Shown here: positions 44,624 to 56,096 of the stretch, one piece after another | How the letters are laid out: each line of letters begins with the position of its first letter | How positions within the stretch are numbered: the first letter of the stretch is position 1 | NCBI RefSeq assembly: GCF_024124665.1 | Contig: NZ_JAMXSB010000005.1 | Location: 1 to 64,000, forward strand | Reading direction: 5' to 3' | DNA length: 64,000 bases | Source: Pleionea sp. CnH1-48 | GTDB taxonomy: Bacteria; Pseudomonadota; Gammaproteobacteria; Enterobacterales; Kangiellaceae | Position numbers and translations under genes: made by a program | The notes under the pieces: model-generated | What the model was told of the DNA's origin: nothing | The model's database searches: none | Seen by the model: the letters and a program-made list of their open reading frames with translations, nothing else

Positions 44624-45583
44624 ATGAAAAAACTGCTCTCATTTATTCTGATATGTGCTTTGTTCCCTATAGCGGAAGCAAAAAACTACTATCGCTTCAA
44701 AAACAGCGAAGGGCAGATCATCGTTGTCGATTATGTAACGCCAGAAGCTCTTGCCAGTGGCTACGAAGTATTGAATGCCGAAGGCAAACTGATTCAACGT
44801 GTCAGTCCAGCCAAAACCATTGGTGAACTTGAAGAAGAAAAAAAGCGCCAAAAAGAGATTGAGAAAGCCAAGCGAGATCATCAGCGCCAGCTAAAACGTG
44901 ACGCCGAACTACTACGCCTGTTTGCCAGTGTGAATGACATTACTCGAGCTCGAGAAGCGCAAATGCAAGGTATCGAGCAGCGCAAAGAGATTAACGTTAA
45001 CGAACGGAATCTATTGTTGTCTAATCTGGAGCAACTTCAGGGACGTGCAGCAGACTATGAGCGTTTGGGCACCAAGGTTCCTGACAAACTCAAACAAAAC
45101 ATTGTTGAAACACAAAAGCAGATCAATCAACGCATCAACACAGCCACCTTAATACAGCAAGAAAAAGAAAATATTGCTAAGCGCTTTGAGAAAGACATCA
45201 TTCGCTTTAAAGAGCTACAAGCAAAACGTCTGGCTCATCGACTTGATAGAGATGCAAAGAAGAATGACAAAGGCACCGTTGCAATATACGACTGCGAAAA
45301 CAACGAACAGTGCGGAAAAATATGGCAGCTTGCGCAGGTTTATGCCGCTAATAACGCAACGGGCAAATTAGAGATCATTACAGACACATTAATTTTAACA
45401 GCATCGCCAGCCACAGAGAGTGATATTGCCCTGTCTTTTTCGAAAGTACCAGGCCGTCATCAGACGCAAGTGGTATTAGAGATTAGTTGTCATTCGAGTG
45501 ATGCAGGTACTCAGCTATGTGCCAGCTCCCACATTCGAAGTGTTCGTGATGGCTTTATTCAATTAGTAGAAAAGCAGCTCTAA
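44624..45583 (+). CDS. Periplasmic coiled-coil protein, DUF4124-like start
   Basis: About 319 residues from the ATG at 44624, where a signal peptide begins (KKLLSFILICALFPIAEA); the frame extends further upstream but without signal features. After YYRFKNSEGQIIV (a DUF4124-like module) comes a long charged coiled coil (~75-225, repeated Glu/Lys/Arg heptads). The C-terminal domain is beta-rich with four cysteines (CENNEQC and CHSSD...C). Function unknown. Confidence 0.75.
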   Translation: MKKLLSFILICALFPIAEAKNYYRFKNSEGQIIVVDYVTPEALASGYEVLNAEGKLIQRVSPAKTIGELEEEKKRQKEIEKAKRDHQRQLKRDAELLRLFASVNDITRAREAQMQGIEQRKEINVNERNLLLSNLEQLQGRAADYERLGTKVPDKLKQNIVETQKQINQRINTATLIQQEKENIAKRFEKDIIRFKELQAKRLAHRLDRDAKKNDKGTVAIYDCENNEQCGKIWQLAQVYAANNATGKLEIITDTLILTASPATESDIALSFSKVPGRHQTQVVLEISCHSSDAGTQLCASSHIRSVRDGFIQLVEKQL

Positions 45584-45596
45584 CTCGAGCTGCTTT
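45571..45596. terminator. Hairpin between convergent genes
   Basis: AAAGCAGCTC pairs with GAGCTGCTTT around TAACTC. The stem overlaps the stop codon of the coiled-coil gene and lies before the 3' end of slmA. It is a plausible bidirectional terminator with short T tracts. Confidence 0.65.
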
Positions 45597-45621
45597 CTGC
45601 ATTTCTATTATCCTAACTTTA

Positions 45622-46209
45622 TTACCCCAGCATCGGCACCAGATAATTCCACTGAGTATTCCAGTTCTCAACCGGTGAACGCTTAAAATTACTACGCACA
45701 AATTGCTGAATACGTCCTTCTGCACAAGCCATCAATAAATTAGCGGTAACAGCCGAGTCAATCGATATGCTGCTGTTAGCTAATTGAGCGTCTCGCAAGA
45801 TCTGTTTAATTTGCAACTCAACACGATCAAACAACTGAGCCACCCGTTCACGTAGCCGCTCTTGCTCGCCAATCAAAGCATCCCCAGTCAACAAACGACA
45901 AATGCCAGGATTTTTATCTGCAAACGCAAGAATAAGGCCCAGAATCATCTGACACTTTTCATGGCTCTCGCGCTGCTCGCCATTGATTACATTGATGCGA
46001 GTAAAAATACTTTCTTCAACAAACTCGAGTAACCCTTCAAACATTTTCGCCTTACTGGGAAAGTGTCGATAAAGAGCCGCTTCAGAAACTCCCACTTCTT
46101 TTGCCAGTCGTGCTGTTGTTATTCTCGCACCCACTTCCGTTTCTAACATATGTGCCAGGCATTGCAAAATCTCCTGGCGGCGCGAGCCGCTTTTTTTCAC
46201 CGCAGGCAT
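45622..46209 (-). CDS. slmA: Nucleoid occlusion factor SlmA
   Basis: A 195-residue TetR-family protein. The helix-turn-helix is [34 protein letters not shown], which is near-identical to the E. coli SlmA region, and the C-terminal half is alpha-helical. SlmA binds sites away from the terminus and blocks FtsZ ring assembly over the nucleoid. The neighbourhood (pyrE, coaBC, radC) fits. 21 bases after the algC-like start-side gene on the same strand. Confidence 0.94.
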   Translation of the reverse strand: MPAVKKSGSRRQEILQCLAHMLETEVGARITTARLAKEVGVSEAALYRHFPSKAKMFEGLLEFVEESIFTRINVINGEQRESHEKCQMILGLILAFADKNPGICRLLTGDALIGEQERLRERVAQLFDRVELQIKQILRDAQLANSSISIDSAVTANLLMACAEGRIQQFVRSNFKRSPVENWNTQWNYLVPMLG

Positions 46210-46230
46210 AAAGTTATCTCCCCAAAAAAT

Positions 46231-48777
46231 TTAAAATGGCAATTGCAACGAGCTATCAATCGCTAAAACTTGTTGTCTAAATGTATCTTGAATTCGATGT
46301 AATGCGTCTTCATTTTCTGCTTCAAATCGAACCACCAGACAAGGTGTTGTATTAGACGCACGTACCAGTCCCCAACCGTCATCATAATCCACTCGAATTC
46401 CGTCGATGGTATTCAACTTCCCTCCAGGAAAATGAGCATTCTCAGACAGCTTCTTTATAAATGTGAATTTTCGAGCATCTGAAATTGAGACATTGATTTC
46501 GGGGGTGACCACACTATCAGGCAAAGCAGCAAAAACTTCGGCCGACTTACGTACATCACCCGCTAAAATTTCTAACAATCGAGCCGCAGTATAAAGTGCA
46601 TCATCAAAGCCAAACCAGCGCTCTTTAAAGAAGATATGACCGCTACACTCTCCTGCAAGCAATGCACCCGTTTCGCGCATTTTAGCTTTGATAAGTGAAT
46701 GTCCGGTTTTCCACATGATAGGACGCCCACCATGGGATGAAATGACTTTAGGTAAATGGCTGGTGCACTTAACATCAAAGATGATATCTGCGCCAGGATT
46801 ACGCGATAAAACGTCAATGGCATAAAGCATCATTTGTCGATCAGGCCAGATGATGGTTCCATCAGAAGCAATCACGCCAAGACGATCACCATCGCCATCA
46901 AATGCCAGCCCCAGATCCGCCTCTTCATTTTTAACCATATTGATCAGGTCTTTGAGGTTCTCGGGCTTACTGGGATCTGGATGATGATTAGGGAAGTTAC
47001 CATCCACATCGCAATATAAACCAATCACTTCACATCCAAGCGCTTGAAGTAACTGAGGAATCACGCCACCAGAAACACCATTACCACAATCAACAGCGAC
47101 TTTTAATGGCTGCGCCAATGCCACATCAGAGGTAATCTGTCCTAAATAATCAGGCAATAAATCCAACACTTCTTCGCTGCCTTGCCCACTCACAAACTCA
47201 TCATTAACGATGCGCTTTCTCAGAGCCTGAATGTTTTCCTTCGATAGCGTCTCTCCAGCAATAACAACTTTTAAACCATTGTAGTTGGCCGGGTTATGGC
47301 TACCCGTCACCATAACACCAGAGCGCGTATCTAAATAATTAGTCGCGAAATACAATATGGGCGTTGGCACCATACCAATATCAATTACATCACGACCACT
47401 CTCGATCAAACCTTCTTTTAAAGCGTCTGTTAAGCTCGGGCCAGACAGACGACCATCGCGCGCAACGACAACTTTTTGTTCACCACGCTCAAAAGCTTCA
47501 CTACCAATTGCACGGCCTATTTCTTTTACGATTTCTGGAGTGAGAGTTTCGTTAACGACACCACGAATGTCATAAGCGCGGAAGATAGACTCAGGAATTT
47601 TGAGTGAGACCATCGGTGTATGATCTTGAACTTCGAGTCCATCATCACTGCCTAGTGAAGCAATTAACGGACGGTTATCTTCGACGGGTGCTTCATTCAT
47701 AGCAGGCTTGGTTTTAACTGCGGCCGGCTCATGAGCACTCGGTTCGATACCCACACTAAAACCATTACGAACTAAGGTCACAATTAAATCACGGAAGAAA
47801 TTAATTTTGAATGAGCCAGAAGTATCAATAAACTGTCCCTTGGTATCCAGCAGCAATTTGGCCAGATGCCCAGTGTCTGCTTTTACGTCATACTGTAATG
47901 TACGTAAGCCAATAAAATTACAAACGCCCACCACCACTAAAATAGTAATAACGCCTAAGATAAAATAAATCAGCTCAGTGCGTCCCGAAAATCCATCTAA
48001 ATCTTTGGGCCAGAACGCCACCGACCAATTAGAGCCAGGACGAGTACCTACAGCAAAGGGTCTTCCACTTTTGAGAGATGCATCTCCCTGGCTGCCAACC
48101 ATCTGCTCTTTGTTATAAAAGTTCTGCTGCAATTCAATGTAGCCAGGAACCGAATGAATACGCTCCAAGGTGTCATCAATCAACTGTCGTTCAAGAGCCA
48201 GTACCACCACAGCCAACACTCTATCTCCAGATTTAACGGGCGACATAATAGAAACAAAACTGTCATTTGACCCAGGCTTGATGACCTCTGGATGAACGGG
48301 CTTGCCTTTCACCACATCTCGAACCAGATCTAAAACCACATTGGTAATAGGGGGTTTGGATGATAAGTTTTCTGTCATCACAGTAGGGAACAGAATTTTG
48401 ACGCCCATTGTATAAGGAATGCGATTATTTAACTGCTGCTCTAACTCTTGAATACGTTGCAGATCTTGATCGATAACAGCAGCCACAACAGGGCTGCTAT
48501 TTGCAAACTGATCAACATAATCTCGAGCCGTTTCTACTTTGACTAAAATGGAATCCACATAGCCTCGTAATGCGCCCTGAGTAAATATTTGATTTTTCTG
48601 AGCACTAGGACCGGAGACAACAACATAGTAGAGCAGTATGGCAACCAGACAGATGATTAAACAAGAGAAGATAATGTAGGGTCCACCAAGACTAAGAATA
48701 CTCTTTGAACCCAGTAAATATTCGTTAGACTTCGAAGCCTCTGTTTTTTGATTTTGTGCTTTGGCTTTTCTCTTCAC
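46231..48777 (-). CDS. algC: Membrane-anchored phosphomannomutase/phosphoglucomutase
   Basis: An 848-residue protein. N-terminal ~395 residues: membrane helices at ~30-52 and ~270-290 flanking a predicted extracytoplasmic domain, then a linker. The enzyme core starts near 395 (SIFRAYDIRGVVN), with the active-site phosphoserine in TGSHNPANYNG (about residue 490) and metal-binding DGDGDR. The core converts mannose-6-P/mannose-1-P and the glucose equivalents, feeding LPS and exopolysaccharide. A long form is also known in Pseudomonas. It occupies the position between coaBC and slmA where dut normally lies. Confidence 0.9.
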   Translation of the reverse strand: MKRKAKAQNQKTEASKSNEYLLGSKSILSLGGPYIIFSCLIICLVAILLYYVVVSGPSAQKNQIFTQGALRGYVDSILVKVETARDYVDQFANSSPVVAAVIDQDLQRIQELEQQLNNRIPYTMGVKILFPTVMTENLSSKPPITNVVLDLVRDVVKGKPVHPEVIKPGSNDSFVSIMSPVKSGDRVLAVVVLALERQLIDDTLERIHSVPGYIELQQNFYNKEQMVGSQGDASLKSGRPFAVGTRPGSNWSVAFWPKDLDGFSGRTELIYFILGVITILVVVGVCNFIGLRTLQYDVKADTGHLAKLLLDTKGQFIDTSGSFKINFFRDLIVTLVRNGFSVGIEPSAHEPAAVKTKPAMNEAPVEDNRPLIASLGSDDGLEVQDHTPMVSLKIPESIFRAYDIRGVVNETLTPEIVKEIGRAIGSEAFERGEQKVVVARDGRLSGPSLTDALKEGLIESGRDVIDIGMVPTPILYFATNYLDTRSGVMVTGSHNPANYNGLKVVIAGETLSKENIQALRKRIVNDEFVSGQGSEEVLDLLPDYLGQITSDVALAQPLKVAVDCGNGVSGGVIPQLLQALGCEVIGLYCDVDGNFPNHHPDPSKPENLKDLINMVKNEEADLGLAFDGDGDRLGVIASDGTIIWPDRQMMLYAIDVLSRNPGADIIFDVKCTSHLPKVISSHGGRPIMWKTGHSLIKAKMRETGALLAGECSGHIFFKERWFGFDDALYTAARLLEILAGDVRKSAEVFAALPDSVVTPEINVSISDARKFTFIKKLSENAHFPGGKLNTIDGIRVDYDDGWGLVRASNTTPCLVVRFEAENEDALHRIQDTFRQQVLAIDSSLQLPF

Positions 48778-48808
48778 GATTGATTCCTTGTCATTCGGGT
48801 CATTCGTT

Positions 48809-49999
48809 TTACTTCAATAGTTCATTGATATGTTGTACAAGCTGTGCAGCAATGCGCTGCTTGCTATCGCGCTTTAATGACACTTTGTCACCGTTTTTAA
48901 ATAACAGCATCAGGGCATTGTCATCAGCATCAAATCCGACGCCCTCCTGGCTGACATTGTTAGCGCAGATTAAATCAAGTTTCTTACGTTTCAGTTTCCC
49001 TTGGGCAAACTTCTCGACATCTTGAGTCTCGGCAGCGAACCCCACACACAGTGGGCGCTGCTCTAAAGCAGAAACCAGCTGTAAAATATCAGGGTTTTTG
49101 ACTAACTCCAATGTCATTGTATCTTCATTTTTCTTGATTTTTTGCTCAGCGACCTGCTTGATTCGATAATCCGCCACAGCAGCGCAGGCAACAAAAACGT
49201 CAGCCTTCTTAACACGCTTCATTACTTCGTCGAGCATATCTTGCGCCCCCGTGACACATTGACGCTCAACTTTATGCGGTGTTGGCAAATTCACAGGCCC
49301 GCTCACCAGCTCAACTTCAGCTCCCAATGCAGCCGCGGCTTCTGCAATGGAATAGCCCATTTTGCCAGAACTGTGGTTGCTTAAAAATCTTACCGGATCA
49401 ATGGATTCTCGTGTTGGGCCCGCCGTAATAACCCAGCGCTGACCAGCCAGCAGAGCCGAAGATTCCACGGTATCCAATATCTGATTAGCAATATCTAATG
49501 GTTCAACCATACGCCCAGGCCCGATATCACCGCATGCCTGTTCGCCACTGGCAGGGCCAATGATCGCAATATTCCGCTGGCGTAATATGTCTATGTTATG
49601 TTGCGTTGCCGCGGCTCGCCACATCTGCTGATTCATAGCCGGAGCAACGGTAACGGGTGCATTTGAAGCCAGACATAACGTCGACAAAAGATCCCCCGCC
49701 ATACCAGCGACGATTCGAGCCATAAAGTCAGCGCTAGCAGGCGCGATTAAAATCTGATCGGCCCAACGCGCCAACTCAATATGACCCATGGCGGCTTCTG
49801 CCGCTTCATCAAACAATTCATGATGAACCGGGTGACCACTCACAGCCTGAAAAGTCATAGGGGTTATAAATTCTTTTGCACCCGCTGTCATGACAACGCG
49901 CACTTCACATCCCTTCTCAATAAGGCGGCGGCACAGTTCCACACTCTTATAAGCCGCAATGCCGCCCGTCACACCCAATATAATACGTTTTGTCAGCAT
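48809..49999 (-). CDS. coaBC: Phosphopantothenoylcysteine decarboxylase/synthetase
   Basis: A 396-residue bifunctional enzyme of coenzyme A synthesis. The N-terminal flavoprotein decarboxylase (CoaC) has [23 protein letters not shown], and the active-site PAMNQQMW. The C-terminal synthetase (CoaB) has [24 protein letters not shown] and AAVADYR. It is 31 bases upstream of the algC-like gene on the same strand and divergent from radC. Confidence 0.97.
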   Translation of the reverse strand: MLTKRIILGVTGGIAAYKSVELCRRLIEKGCEVRVVMTAGAKEFITPMTFQAVSGHPVHHELFDEAAEAAMGHIELARWADQILIAPASADFMARIVAGMAGDLLSTLCLASNAPVTVAPAMNQQMWRAAATQHNIDILRQRNIAIIGPASGEQACGDIGPGRMVEPLDIANQILDTVESSALLAGQRWVITAGPTRESIDPVRFLSNHSSGKMGYSIAEAAAALGAEVELVSGPVNLPTPHKVERQCVTGAQDMLDEVMKRVKKADVFVACAAVADYRIKQVAEQKIKKNEDTMTLELVKNPDILQLVSALEQRPLCVGFAAETQDVEKFAQGKLKRKKLDLICANNVSQEGVGFDADDNALMLLFKNGDKVSLKRDSKQRIAAQLVQHINELLK

Positions 50000-50581
50000 T
50001 CAGAACTCACAATGATTTAACTACTTATTTTTTTAAATAACGACCTTGATTCGGCTCTGCTAGAGCCTTGAACTTTACTTGATCATAGACAAACTCATCA
50101 TGCCTACAACCCGTGGTGAAATAAAAAAGATATATACCCCAAATATTTCACAATGCTGCTAACACTGCTGCATAGTGAAAGGCAACAGGTATAAAGAAAC
50201 CTTAAGGGCCATCAATGAGCAATCTTCCGAACATTCAACACCAACGGCATACCCTACAATACCAGCTGCCATCGAAATCTCGTTAATTGCCGAGCAGCCA
50301 CATAACGCTTCAGCCACCACAATAGTATTTCGCTATATCCCAGCTCCAAGCCTTAATGAAATACGGCTCGTCTTGGCTAAAAGTGAATAAAATATCACCG
50401 CGAAAGGCATAGCAAAAGTTATCTTAATAATATTACAACCTATGTAAGCGAATAACCACTTACTTTAGTAATTATCCTTGATAAATCTGCAATCTCCGAC
50501 ATAGATCGGAGCAAATCTCTGATAGACGCCCGTTTGAGATTTACCTAAAGTGTGTTCGACCAATCATCTCAAGGAAAGACA
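50000..50581. other. Intergenic region coaBC / radC
   Basis: About 580 bases between divergent genes. A 71-codon frame at 50175 has no ribosome site or recognisable features, and I do not call it. CTCCGA/TCGGAG form a small hairpin at 50494-50511. I see no LexA box. Confidence 0.5.
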
Positions 50582-51256
50582 ATGAAAGTAAAAGACTGGC
50601 CACAGGAAGAAAGGCCACGAGAAAAACTGATAAAACATGGGGCAGAGAGTCTGTCGGATACTGAGCTGTTAGCGATTTTTCTCCGTACAGGGATCTCAGG
50701 AAAAGGCGTTATGGAATTGGCGCGAGAGTTAATTACCAGCTACGGTGACGTTCGCGAGCTGTTGCGCCAACCTTGGAACATACTGGCTCAACACAAAGGT
50801 ATCGGCCTTTCTAAGTATGTTCAGATCCAGGCATCGATGGAAATGACACGCCGTTGTCTGGAACAAAAGCTCAAGCGTGGCGATGTATTAACATCGCCTT
50901 CTGCAACACGGCATTTTTTGTTTACCAAATTACGAGATTATCCCAATGAACAATTTGCCTGCCTGTTCCTGGATAACCGCCACCGAGTGATCAAATTCGA
51001 AATAATGTTTGGCGGGTCCATTAATCAGGCCAGTGTGCATCCAAGAGTCATCGTTCAACAATGCTTAGCCAATAATGCCGCAGCAGTGATACTGGCTCAC
51101 AACCACCCTAGCGGACAACCCGATCCGAGCCATGCCGACATTGACATAACCATTAAACTAAAAGAACTGCTGGAGGTGATTGATGTACGAGTGCTGGACC
51201 ATGTCATTGTGGGTGATCACAGTACGGTATCTCTTGCCGAGCAAGGCGTTCTCTAA
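50582..51256 (+). CDS. radC: RadC/JAMM-domain DNA-repair-associated protein
   Basis: About 224 residues from the ATG at 50582 with AAGGAAAG just ahead. The N-terminal helix-hairpin-helix part (LAQHKGIGLSKYVQIQAS) precedes a JAMM metalloprotease-like domain with VILAHNHPSGQPDPSHADI (HxH and distal Asp). It is common beside coaBC. The repair role of RadC is disputed. Confidence 0.95.
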   Translation: MKVKDWPQEERPREKLIKHGAESLSDTELLAIFLRTGISGKGVMELARELITSYGDVRELLRQPWNILAQHKGIGLSKYVQIQASMEMTRRCLEQKLKRGDVLTSPSATRHFLFTKLRDYPNEQFACLFLDNRHRVIKFEIMFGGSINQASVHPRVIVQQCLANNAAAVILAHNHPSGQPDPSHADIDITIKLKELLEVIDVRVLDHVIVGDHSTVSLAEQGVL

Positions 51257-51300
51257 AGTCTAAAAGCTTGGCTTAAAGGCATCAGTAAAATCTGAGTGGA

Positions 51301-51325
51301 GGCTCAAAGTGATAAACTCTGAGCC
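51301..51325 (-). terminator. Putative terminator of the arginine operon
   Basis: GGCTCA pairs with TGAGCC around a 13-base loop, with a further TGG/CCA outer stem across a mismatch. On the minus strand a T tract (GATTTTACTG) follows about 10 bases later. It lies between the 3' ends of argHA and radC. Confidence 0.5.
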
Positions 51326-51341
51326 ACCAGGCTTCAGTAAT

Positions 51342-53165
51342 TTAGTGATTAACCAAATGGTAAATCATCGCGACTTCATCGCAAGCTTCTTTACGCAAAC
51401 AATACTGACAGTCTTTAAGCACTTTCTCTGGCAAGCTATCCAGTGAGGTTAACTCAAACCCCAGATGAGAGAAAAATGTCTGCTTACGAGTAAGCACAAA
51501 TACCTTAGTGAGTCCCAAAGCTGCCGCCTGCTTCATCAATTCTAAGACCAATGCCGCACCGACTCCAGCACCCTGTGATTGAGGCGCAACGCCAAGAGAG
51601 CGAATCTCAACCAGAGAGTCATCATAGATGTGTAAGCTCCCACACCCGACCACTTTTGCCTGCTTATTTTTAGCAACCTTAAAAGACATGAGATTCGTCA
51701 GTACATTATTTTTGGTACGGGGCAGGTTATCTCCTGTCTTCGCCCAATAATCAACTAGCTTAATCACCTCTTCTGCATCCGCCGCCTGAGCACAGCCGAT
51801 CTCAATGTCACCCGACCTGCTTGCGTTACGAACTCTGGCAGGTGCAGTGCCTCCAAAAGCTTCGCGCCTTGTCAGGGCATGCTTTACATCCAGCCACTGA
51901 TAAACCTCCTCGGTTATATCTGCATTAACCTGATGAAAATCTTCTAGTGACAACTCCTGTAAATACTTGCCTTTATGCTCAGCAAAAACCACCAGCTGTC
52001 CAGTCTGTTCATGAGCCAGACGAAACGGAACGCCTAAAGAAACCATATAATCCGCAAGTTCTGTTGCGTTAACAAAACTCTGCTGTGCCGAAGCCAACAT
52101 CTTTTCTTTGCAGGTTGTGATGCATGAAATTACCTGCTGAAACATCAACAAACACTGCTGCCAGCTTTCAACCGCAGCAAATAACACCGATTTATCCTGT
52201 TGCAGATCTTTATTATAACCCAACGACAAACCTTTTAATGTGATCATTAAAGCATTTAAGTCACTGATAGCCGTCGCAGCTTTTCCGCGGATCAACTCCA
52301 GAGCATCGGGATTCTTTTTTTGAGGCATTAGCGATGAGCCTGATGTCACAGAATCATCAAGTTTGATAAAGCCCACCTCGTCCGAGTTAAAAAAGATCAA
52401 GTCTTCACAGGCTCTCGACAAATGCAGCATATTGGTCGCAATGCTATATAAAAAGTCCACAACAAAGTCTCTATCCGATACCGTTTCCAGCGCGTTCTCA
52501 GTCGGGTTTTGAAACCCCAGCTTTTCAGCCAGCTGATGACGGTCAATAGCAAATGCAGTCCCTGCAATAGCGCCACTACCCAAAGGGCATTGGTTATTAA
52601 TTTCTGAAGACAATGCTAAACGTTGTCGATCTTTTTTCAACATGGCACTGATCGCTTGCAACCAAAAGCCAAAAGTAATCGGTTGTGCTCGTTGCAAATG
52701 GGTATAAGATGGCATTGTAGATTCTGCCTCTTCCAAAGCTTTGCACTCTATGGTCTCAATAAGTTGTGCTAACAATGAATCCAGCAGAGAGGCTTTCTCA
52801 CGACACCACAACTTGAAGTCAGTCACCACCTGATCATTTCGACTGCGGCCAGTGTGAAGTTTTTTTCCTGCGCTACCAATCTTTGCTACCAACTGCTGCT
52901 CAACCCAGGAGTGAATATCTTCAGCTTGCGACTGTAAAATCTGGTCTGGCTGCAATATGACAGACTCTTTAATATCATGGAGCCCCTGCACAATACTTTC
53001 TAACTCATCATGATCCAATACACTGACGGATGTGAGCGCTTCGGCCCAAGCAATTGAGCCTTCAATATCCTGCAGCACCATTTGACAATCAACAGATAAA
53101 GAATCGTTAAATAACTTAAACAGCTGACTTGCAGAGTTTTGAAATCTACCTCCCCACATCGTCAT
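51342..53165 (-). CDS. argH: Argininosuccinate lyase fused to N-acetylglutamate synthase
   Basis: A 607-residue fusion (ArgHA type). Residues ~1-455 are argininosuccinate lyase: MWGGRFQ at the start, HTGRSRNDQ, and the signature [12 protein letters not shown] near 277. After a linker, residues ~465-607 are a GNAT acetyltransferase with [17 protein letters not shown] (acetyl-CoA loop), which is the short ArgA-type synthase. The fused enzyme catalyses the first and last steps of arginine synthesis. Such fusions are known in Vibrio, Shewanella and relatives. Its start overlaps the argG stop by 4 bases. Confidence 0.94.
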   Translation of the reverse strand: MTMWGGRFQNSASQLFKLFNDSLSVDCQMVLQDIEGSIAWAEALTSVSVLDHDELESIVQGLHDIKESVILQPDQILQSQAEDIHSWVEQQLVAKIGSAGKKLHTGRSRNDQVVTDFKLWCREKASLLDSLLAQLIETIECKALEEAESTMPSYTHLQRAQPITFGFWLQAISAMLKKDRQRLALSSEINNQCPLGSGAIAGTAFAIDRHQLAEKLGFQNPTENALETVSDRDFVVDFLYSIATNMLHLSRACEDLIFFNSDEVGFIKLDDSVTSGSSLMPQKKNPDALELIRGKAATAISDLNALMITLKGLSLGYNKDLQQDKSVLFAAVESWQQCLLMFQQVISCITTCKEKMLASAQQSFVNATELADYMVSLGVPFRLAHEQTGQLVVFAEHKGKYLQELSLEDFHQVNADITEEVYQWLDVKHALTRREAFGGTAPARVRNASRSGDIEIGCAQAADAEEVIKLVDYWAKTGDNLPRTKNNVLTNLMSFKVAKNKQAKVVGCGSLHIYDDSLVEIRSLGVAPQSQGAGVGAALVLELMKQAAALGLTKVFVLTRKQTFFSHLGFELTSLDSLPEKVLKDCQYCLRKEACDEVAMIYHLVNH

Positions 53166-54394
53166 TGCAGTACTCCTTGCTTTTTTAACGCTTTAATACG
53201 ACCACTTAAAGCAAACAAACGAATAAAGCCTTCGGCATGAGTCTGACGATAAACGTCATCTTGGCCAAACGTTGCAAAGTCTTCTGAATAAAGACTATTA
53301 GCCGATTGCTTTTGAATTACTTTCGCCTGCCCACGAAAAAGCTCAACAACCACTTTTCCACTTAAGTCATTCGCCAGACTTTTACAGGCTGACAAAATAG
53401 ATTGAGCTTTTGCAGAAAACCACTTGCCATCATAAACCAGCTGCGCAAACTCCAACGCTAAAGACTGCCTAAAGTGATAGGCATCGCGATCATAAACCAA
53501 CTGTTCTAACGCTCGTAAAGCTTTGTACATCACGGTGCCACCCGGTGTTTCGTAACACCCTCGAGACTTCATACCCACAAGACGGTTCTCAACAATATCA
53601 ATACGACCAACACCATGTTGTGCCGCTTTTAAATTAAGCTCGTCTAAACACTCTAACGGACTTTTTTGTTGCCCATTGATCGCTACTATGTTTCCATGAT
53701 TGATATCGATAGTTAGTGTTTCCGGTTGTGATGGCGTGTCTTCTAAGGGCGCGGTCCAGGTCCATATTTTTTGAGTTGCTGCCGTCCAGGTATGTTCCAG
53801 CTCACCACCTTCATGAGAAATATGCCAGGCATTCGCATCACGACTATAAATCTTCTCGGCACTGGCAGAACAAGAAATCCCTCGCTGCTCCAGATATTCC
53901 AAGCAATCTTCTCTAGACGTTAATCCCCATTCACGCCAGGGTGCAATCACCTTAAGTTGAGGTGCCAAAGTGGCATAAACCGCTTCAAAGCGCACTTGAT
54001 CATTGCCCTTGCCAGTACAGCCATGTGCCAGCGCATCAGCTCCAATAGAGAGTGCCAGTTCAACTTGAGCTTTCGCTATAATCGGACGAGCCATCGCCGT
54101 ACCTAACAAATATTCATCTTCGTAAATAGCACCAGTAACAAGCGTCGGATAAATATAGTCACTGACAAAAGCTTCCTTGAGATCAAAAATATGACACTCA
54201 CTGGCACCAGAGCTTAAAGCTTTTTCTTCTATGCCTTTCAACTCATCATCACCCTGTCCTACATCAGCAACAAATGCGATGACTTCACAGTGATAATTTT
54301 CTTTTAGCCAGGGAATGATTGTCGATGTATCGAGGCCACCAGAGTAAGCTAAAACCACTTTTTTTGTTGGCATAATTGATTGACAGGTATTCAT
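53162..54394 (-). CDS. argG: Argininosuccinate synthase
   Basis: A 410-residue ATP-dependent ligase with [10 protein letters not shown] (ATP-binding loop), [15 protein letters not shown] and [13 protein letters not shown]. It joins citrulline and aspartate. Overlaps argF upstream and argHA downstream by 4 bases each. Confidence 0.97.
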   Translation of the reverse strand: MNTCQSIMPTKKVVLAYSGGLDTSTIIPWLKENYHCEVIAFVADVGQGDDELKGIEEKALSSGASECHIFDLKEAFVSDYIYPTLVTGAIYEDEYLLGTAMARPIIAKAQVELALSIGADALAHGCTGKGNDQVRFEAVYATLAPQLKVIAPWREWGLTSREDCLEYLEQRGISCSASAEKIYSRDANAWHISHEGGELEHTWTAATQKIWTWTAPLEDTPSQPETLTIDINHGNIVAINGQQKSPLECLDELNLKAAQHGVGRIDIVENRLVGMKSRGCYETPGGTVMYKALRALEQLVYDRDAYHFRQSLALEFAQLVYDGKWFSAKAQSILSACKSLANDLSGKVVVELFRGQAKVIQKQSANSLYSEDFATFGQDDVYRQTHAEGFIRLFALSGRIKALKKQGVLQ

Positions 54395-55302
54395 GAGTGG
54401 GCTCCATTAAAAATCCAATATAAAAGTGCTTTCTGAACGTGCATGCGATTGGCCGCTTGTTGATACATAAGCGAGTTACTGCCATCACATACTTCTGAGG
54501 TTGCTTCCTGTCCACGATGCACAGGCTGACAATGCATAAAGAAACGTGCGTTCGTTTGCTGCATCAGTCGATGATTAACTTGATAAGGAAGGTAAGTTGC
54601 CTCGATATCATCGAGGGAATTTTTAGCGCCCATCGATTGCCAAACATCGGTATAAATAAAATCGACCTCTTTAAGCTGCTCAACAGAAGAACACCATTGC
54701 AGTGATGCGTTTGATGCACTTTTAGCGGTTTCAATAAGATCAAACTGTGCTTGGTTGCATGAGGGACTCACTACCGTCATAGAAACATTTAGTAAAGCGG
54801 CAACATGAATAAGCGATGAGCACACATTGTTAAAATCGCCCACGTACCCCAGATGCACGCCCTCTTTTAAACTCGACATTTCAGCCATCGTTAAAAAATC
54901 GGCCAATGCCTGACAAGGATGAAAACGATCACACAAAGCGTTGATAACCGGAAGGTTGCCGTGACTTTTCAGTTGTACAAGGCTGTCATGACAATCCACA
55001 CGTGCGACAACAGCGTCATACCATTGCGATAAATTGTTGGCCAAGTCTTTTACCGATTCACGAGCCCCCATTTTATCGTGCTGCATATCAAAAAAGTGAG
55101 TCGACATGCCTAGCTGTTGAAGTCCGACTTCAAAACTCGCTCGTGTTCGAAGACTCGGTTTTTCAAACAACATGACACAATGCTTACCAGCCAAGCTCTT
55201 GGTGTAATGCTGGGGATGCGCTTTCATATCCATGGCCAATTGAACGATGTTGTGTATATCTTCAGCCGAAAGATCCGTAATGGATAATAAGGACTTCATC
55301 AC
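54391..55302 (-). CDS. argF: Ornithine carbamoyltransferase
   Basis: A 303-residue transcarbamoylase. Start GTG at 55302 or the ATG just after; the GTG overlaps argB by 4 bases. The carbamoyl-phosphate loop reads [13 protein letters not shown] rather than STRTR, ornithine-binding [12 protein letters not shown] is intact, and the late motif reads HCQPVHRG where HCLP is the common form. I recall these variants from Shewanella-type enzymes. It makes citrulline. The presence of argE, and no AOTC-like features, argue for ornithine rather than acetylornithine as substrate. Confidence 0.93.
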   Translation of the reverse strand: MMKSLLSITDLSAEDIHNIVQLAMDMKAHPQHYTKSLAGKHCVMLFEKPSLRTRASFEVGLQQLGMSTHFFDMQHDKMGARESVKDLANNLSQWYDAVVARVDCHDSLVQLKSHGNLPVINALCDRFHPCQALADFLTMAEMSSLKEGVHLGYVGDFNNVCSSLIHVAALLNVSMTVVSPSCNQAQFDLIETAKSASNASLQWCSSVEQLKEVDFIYTDVWQSMGAKNSLDDIEATYLPYQVNHRLMQQTNARFFMHCQPVHRGQEATSEVCDGSNSLMYQQAANRMHVQKALLYWIFNGAHS

Positions 55303-56096
55303 ACAGCCTCCCCTGCCGTTAATACGGTCGCACCTTTCGAAGATCCATAGAGTTGTTCTTCTAATAAATTAGGAGTGAGCCCATTGGTAATGACGACGCG
55401 ATTCATTGAACCGACATAGTCCGATGTCAATACACTCAACTTATTTTTCATCCCGCCAGACACACTGGGAGACAACAATAAAGAAGGCAGTTGTTTGTAA
55501 TTAAGGCTTGCAATGGATTGGCCTTCGGCATCCAGTAATCCATCGACGTCTGATAATAAAATTAATTCGCTAGCTCCAATGCATTCGGCTAGCGCAACCG
55601 CGACGTCATCGGCATTCACATTTAAACACTCGCCCTCTTCACTGAATCCTAAAGAATGAAAAACGGGCAAGTAATCTAATGACAGTAATCGTTTAACCAG
55701 AGTGGGTTGATTTGGTTTAACCACTCCGACCCTTCCTAAAGCTTTGTGCTCAGGATGCAGTTCACAATTCAGCGTATTGCCAGTAGAAGGGTTAAAGCTC
55801 ACGGGATTCAATCCTACCTTGGACAAGGCCCCAATCACTTGAGTATGAGCATAACCAGATAATGCGCCCGCAATAATAGGCATTTGCTTAGCAGGGGTGA
55901 CGCGCAATCCTTTATGCTTTTGAACATCGAATTCCCACTGTTCGCACCATTGATCACAATATTTTCCACCACCATGAACAATGACGGCCTTAAAACCATA
56001 ACATCGTTGCAACTGCTCAATTTTTTGCGCCACCGATTCCAGGATACTTGGCTGATTGATCACTTTTCCACTTAATTTGAAAACATGAATGTTCAT
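55299..56096 (-). CDS. argB: Acetylglutamate kinase
   Basis: About 265 residues from the ATG at 56096, which overlaps the argC stop by 4 bases (ATGA); a longer frame upstream is rejected because it would run far into argC. An amino-acid kinase fold: VFKLSGKVI, VHGGGKYCDQW (substrate loop), NVNADDVA and LSDVDGLLD with VSGGMKNKL. It phosphorylates N-acetylglutamate. Confidence 0.95.
   Translation of the reverse strand: MNIHVFKLSGKVINQPSILESVAQKIEQLQRCYGFKAVIVHGGGKYCDQWCEQWEFDVQKHKGLRVTPAKQMPIIAGALSGYAHTQVIGALSKVGLNPVSFNPSTGNTLNCELHPEHKALGRVGVVKPNQPTLVKRLLSLDYLPVFHSLGFSEEGECLNVNADDVAVALAECIGASELILLSDVDGLLDAEGQSIASLNYKQLPSLLLSPSVSGGMKNKLSVLTSDYVGSMNRVVITNGLTPNLLEEQLYGSSKGATVLTAGEAV

Noticed and set aside
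50175-50390. 71-codon frame between coaBC and radC
   Set aside because: No ribosome site, no domain and no hydrophobic or charged pattern; probably chance.
54391-55302. argF as an N-acetylornithine carbamoyltransferase, because of SLRTR and HCQP variants
   Set aside because: These variants occur in ordinary ornithine carbamoyltransferases of related bacteria as I recall them, and argE is adjacent to supply ornithine.
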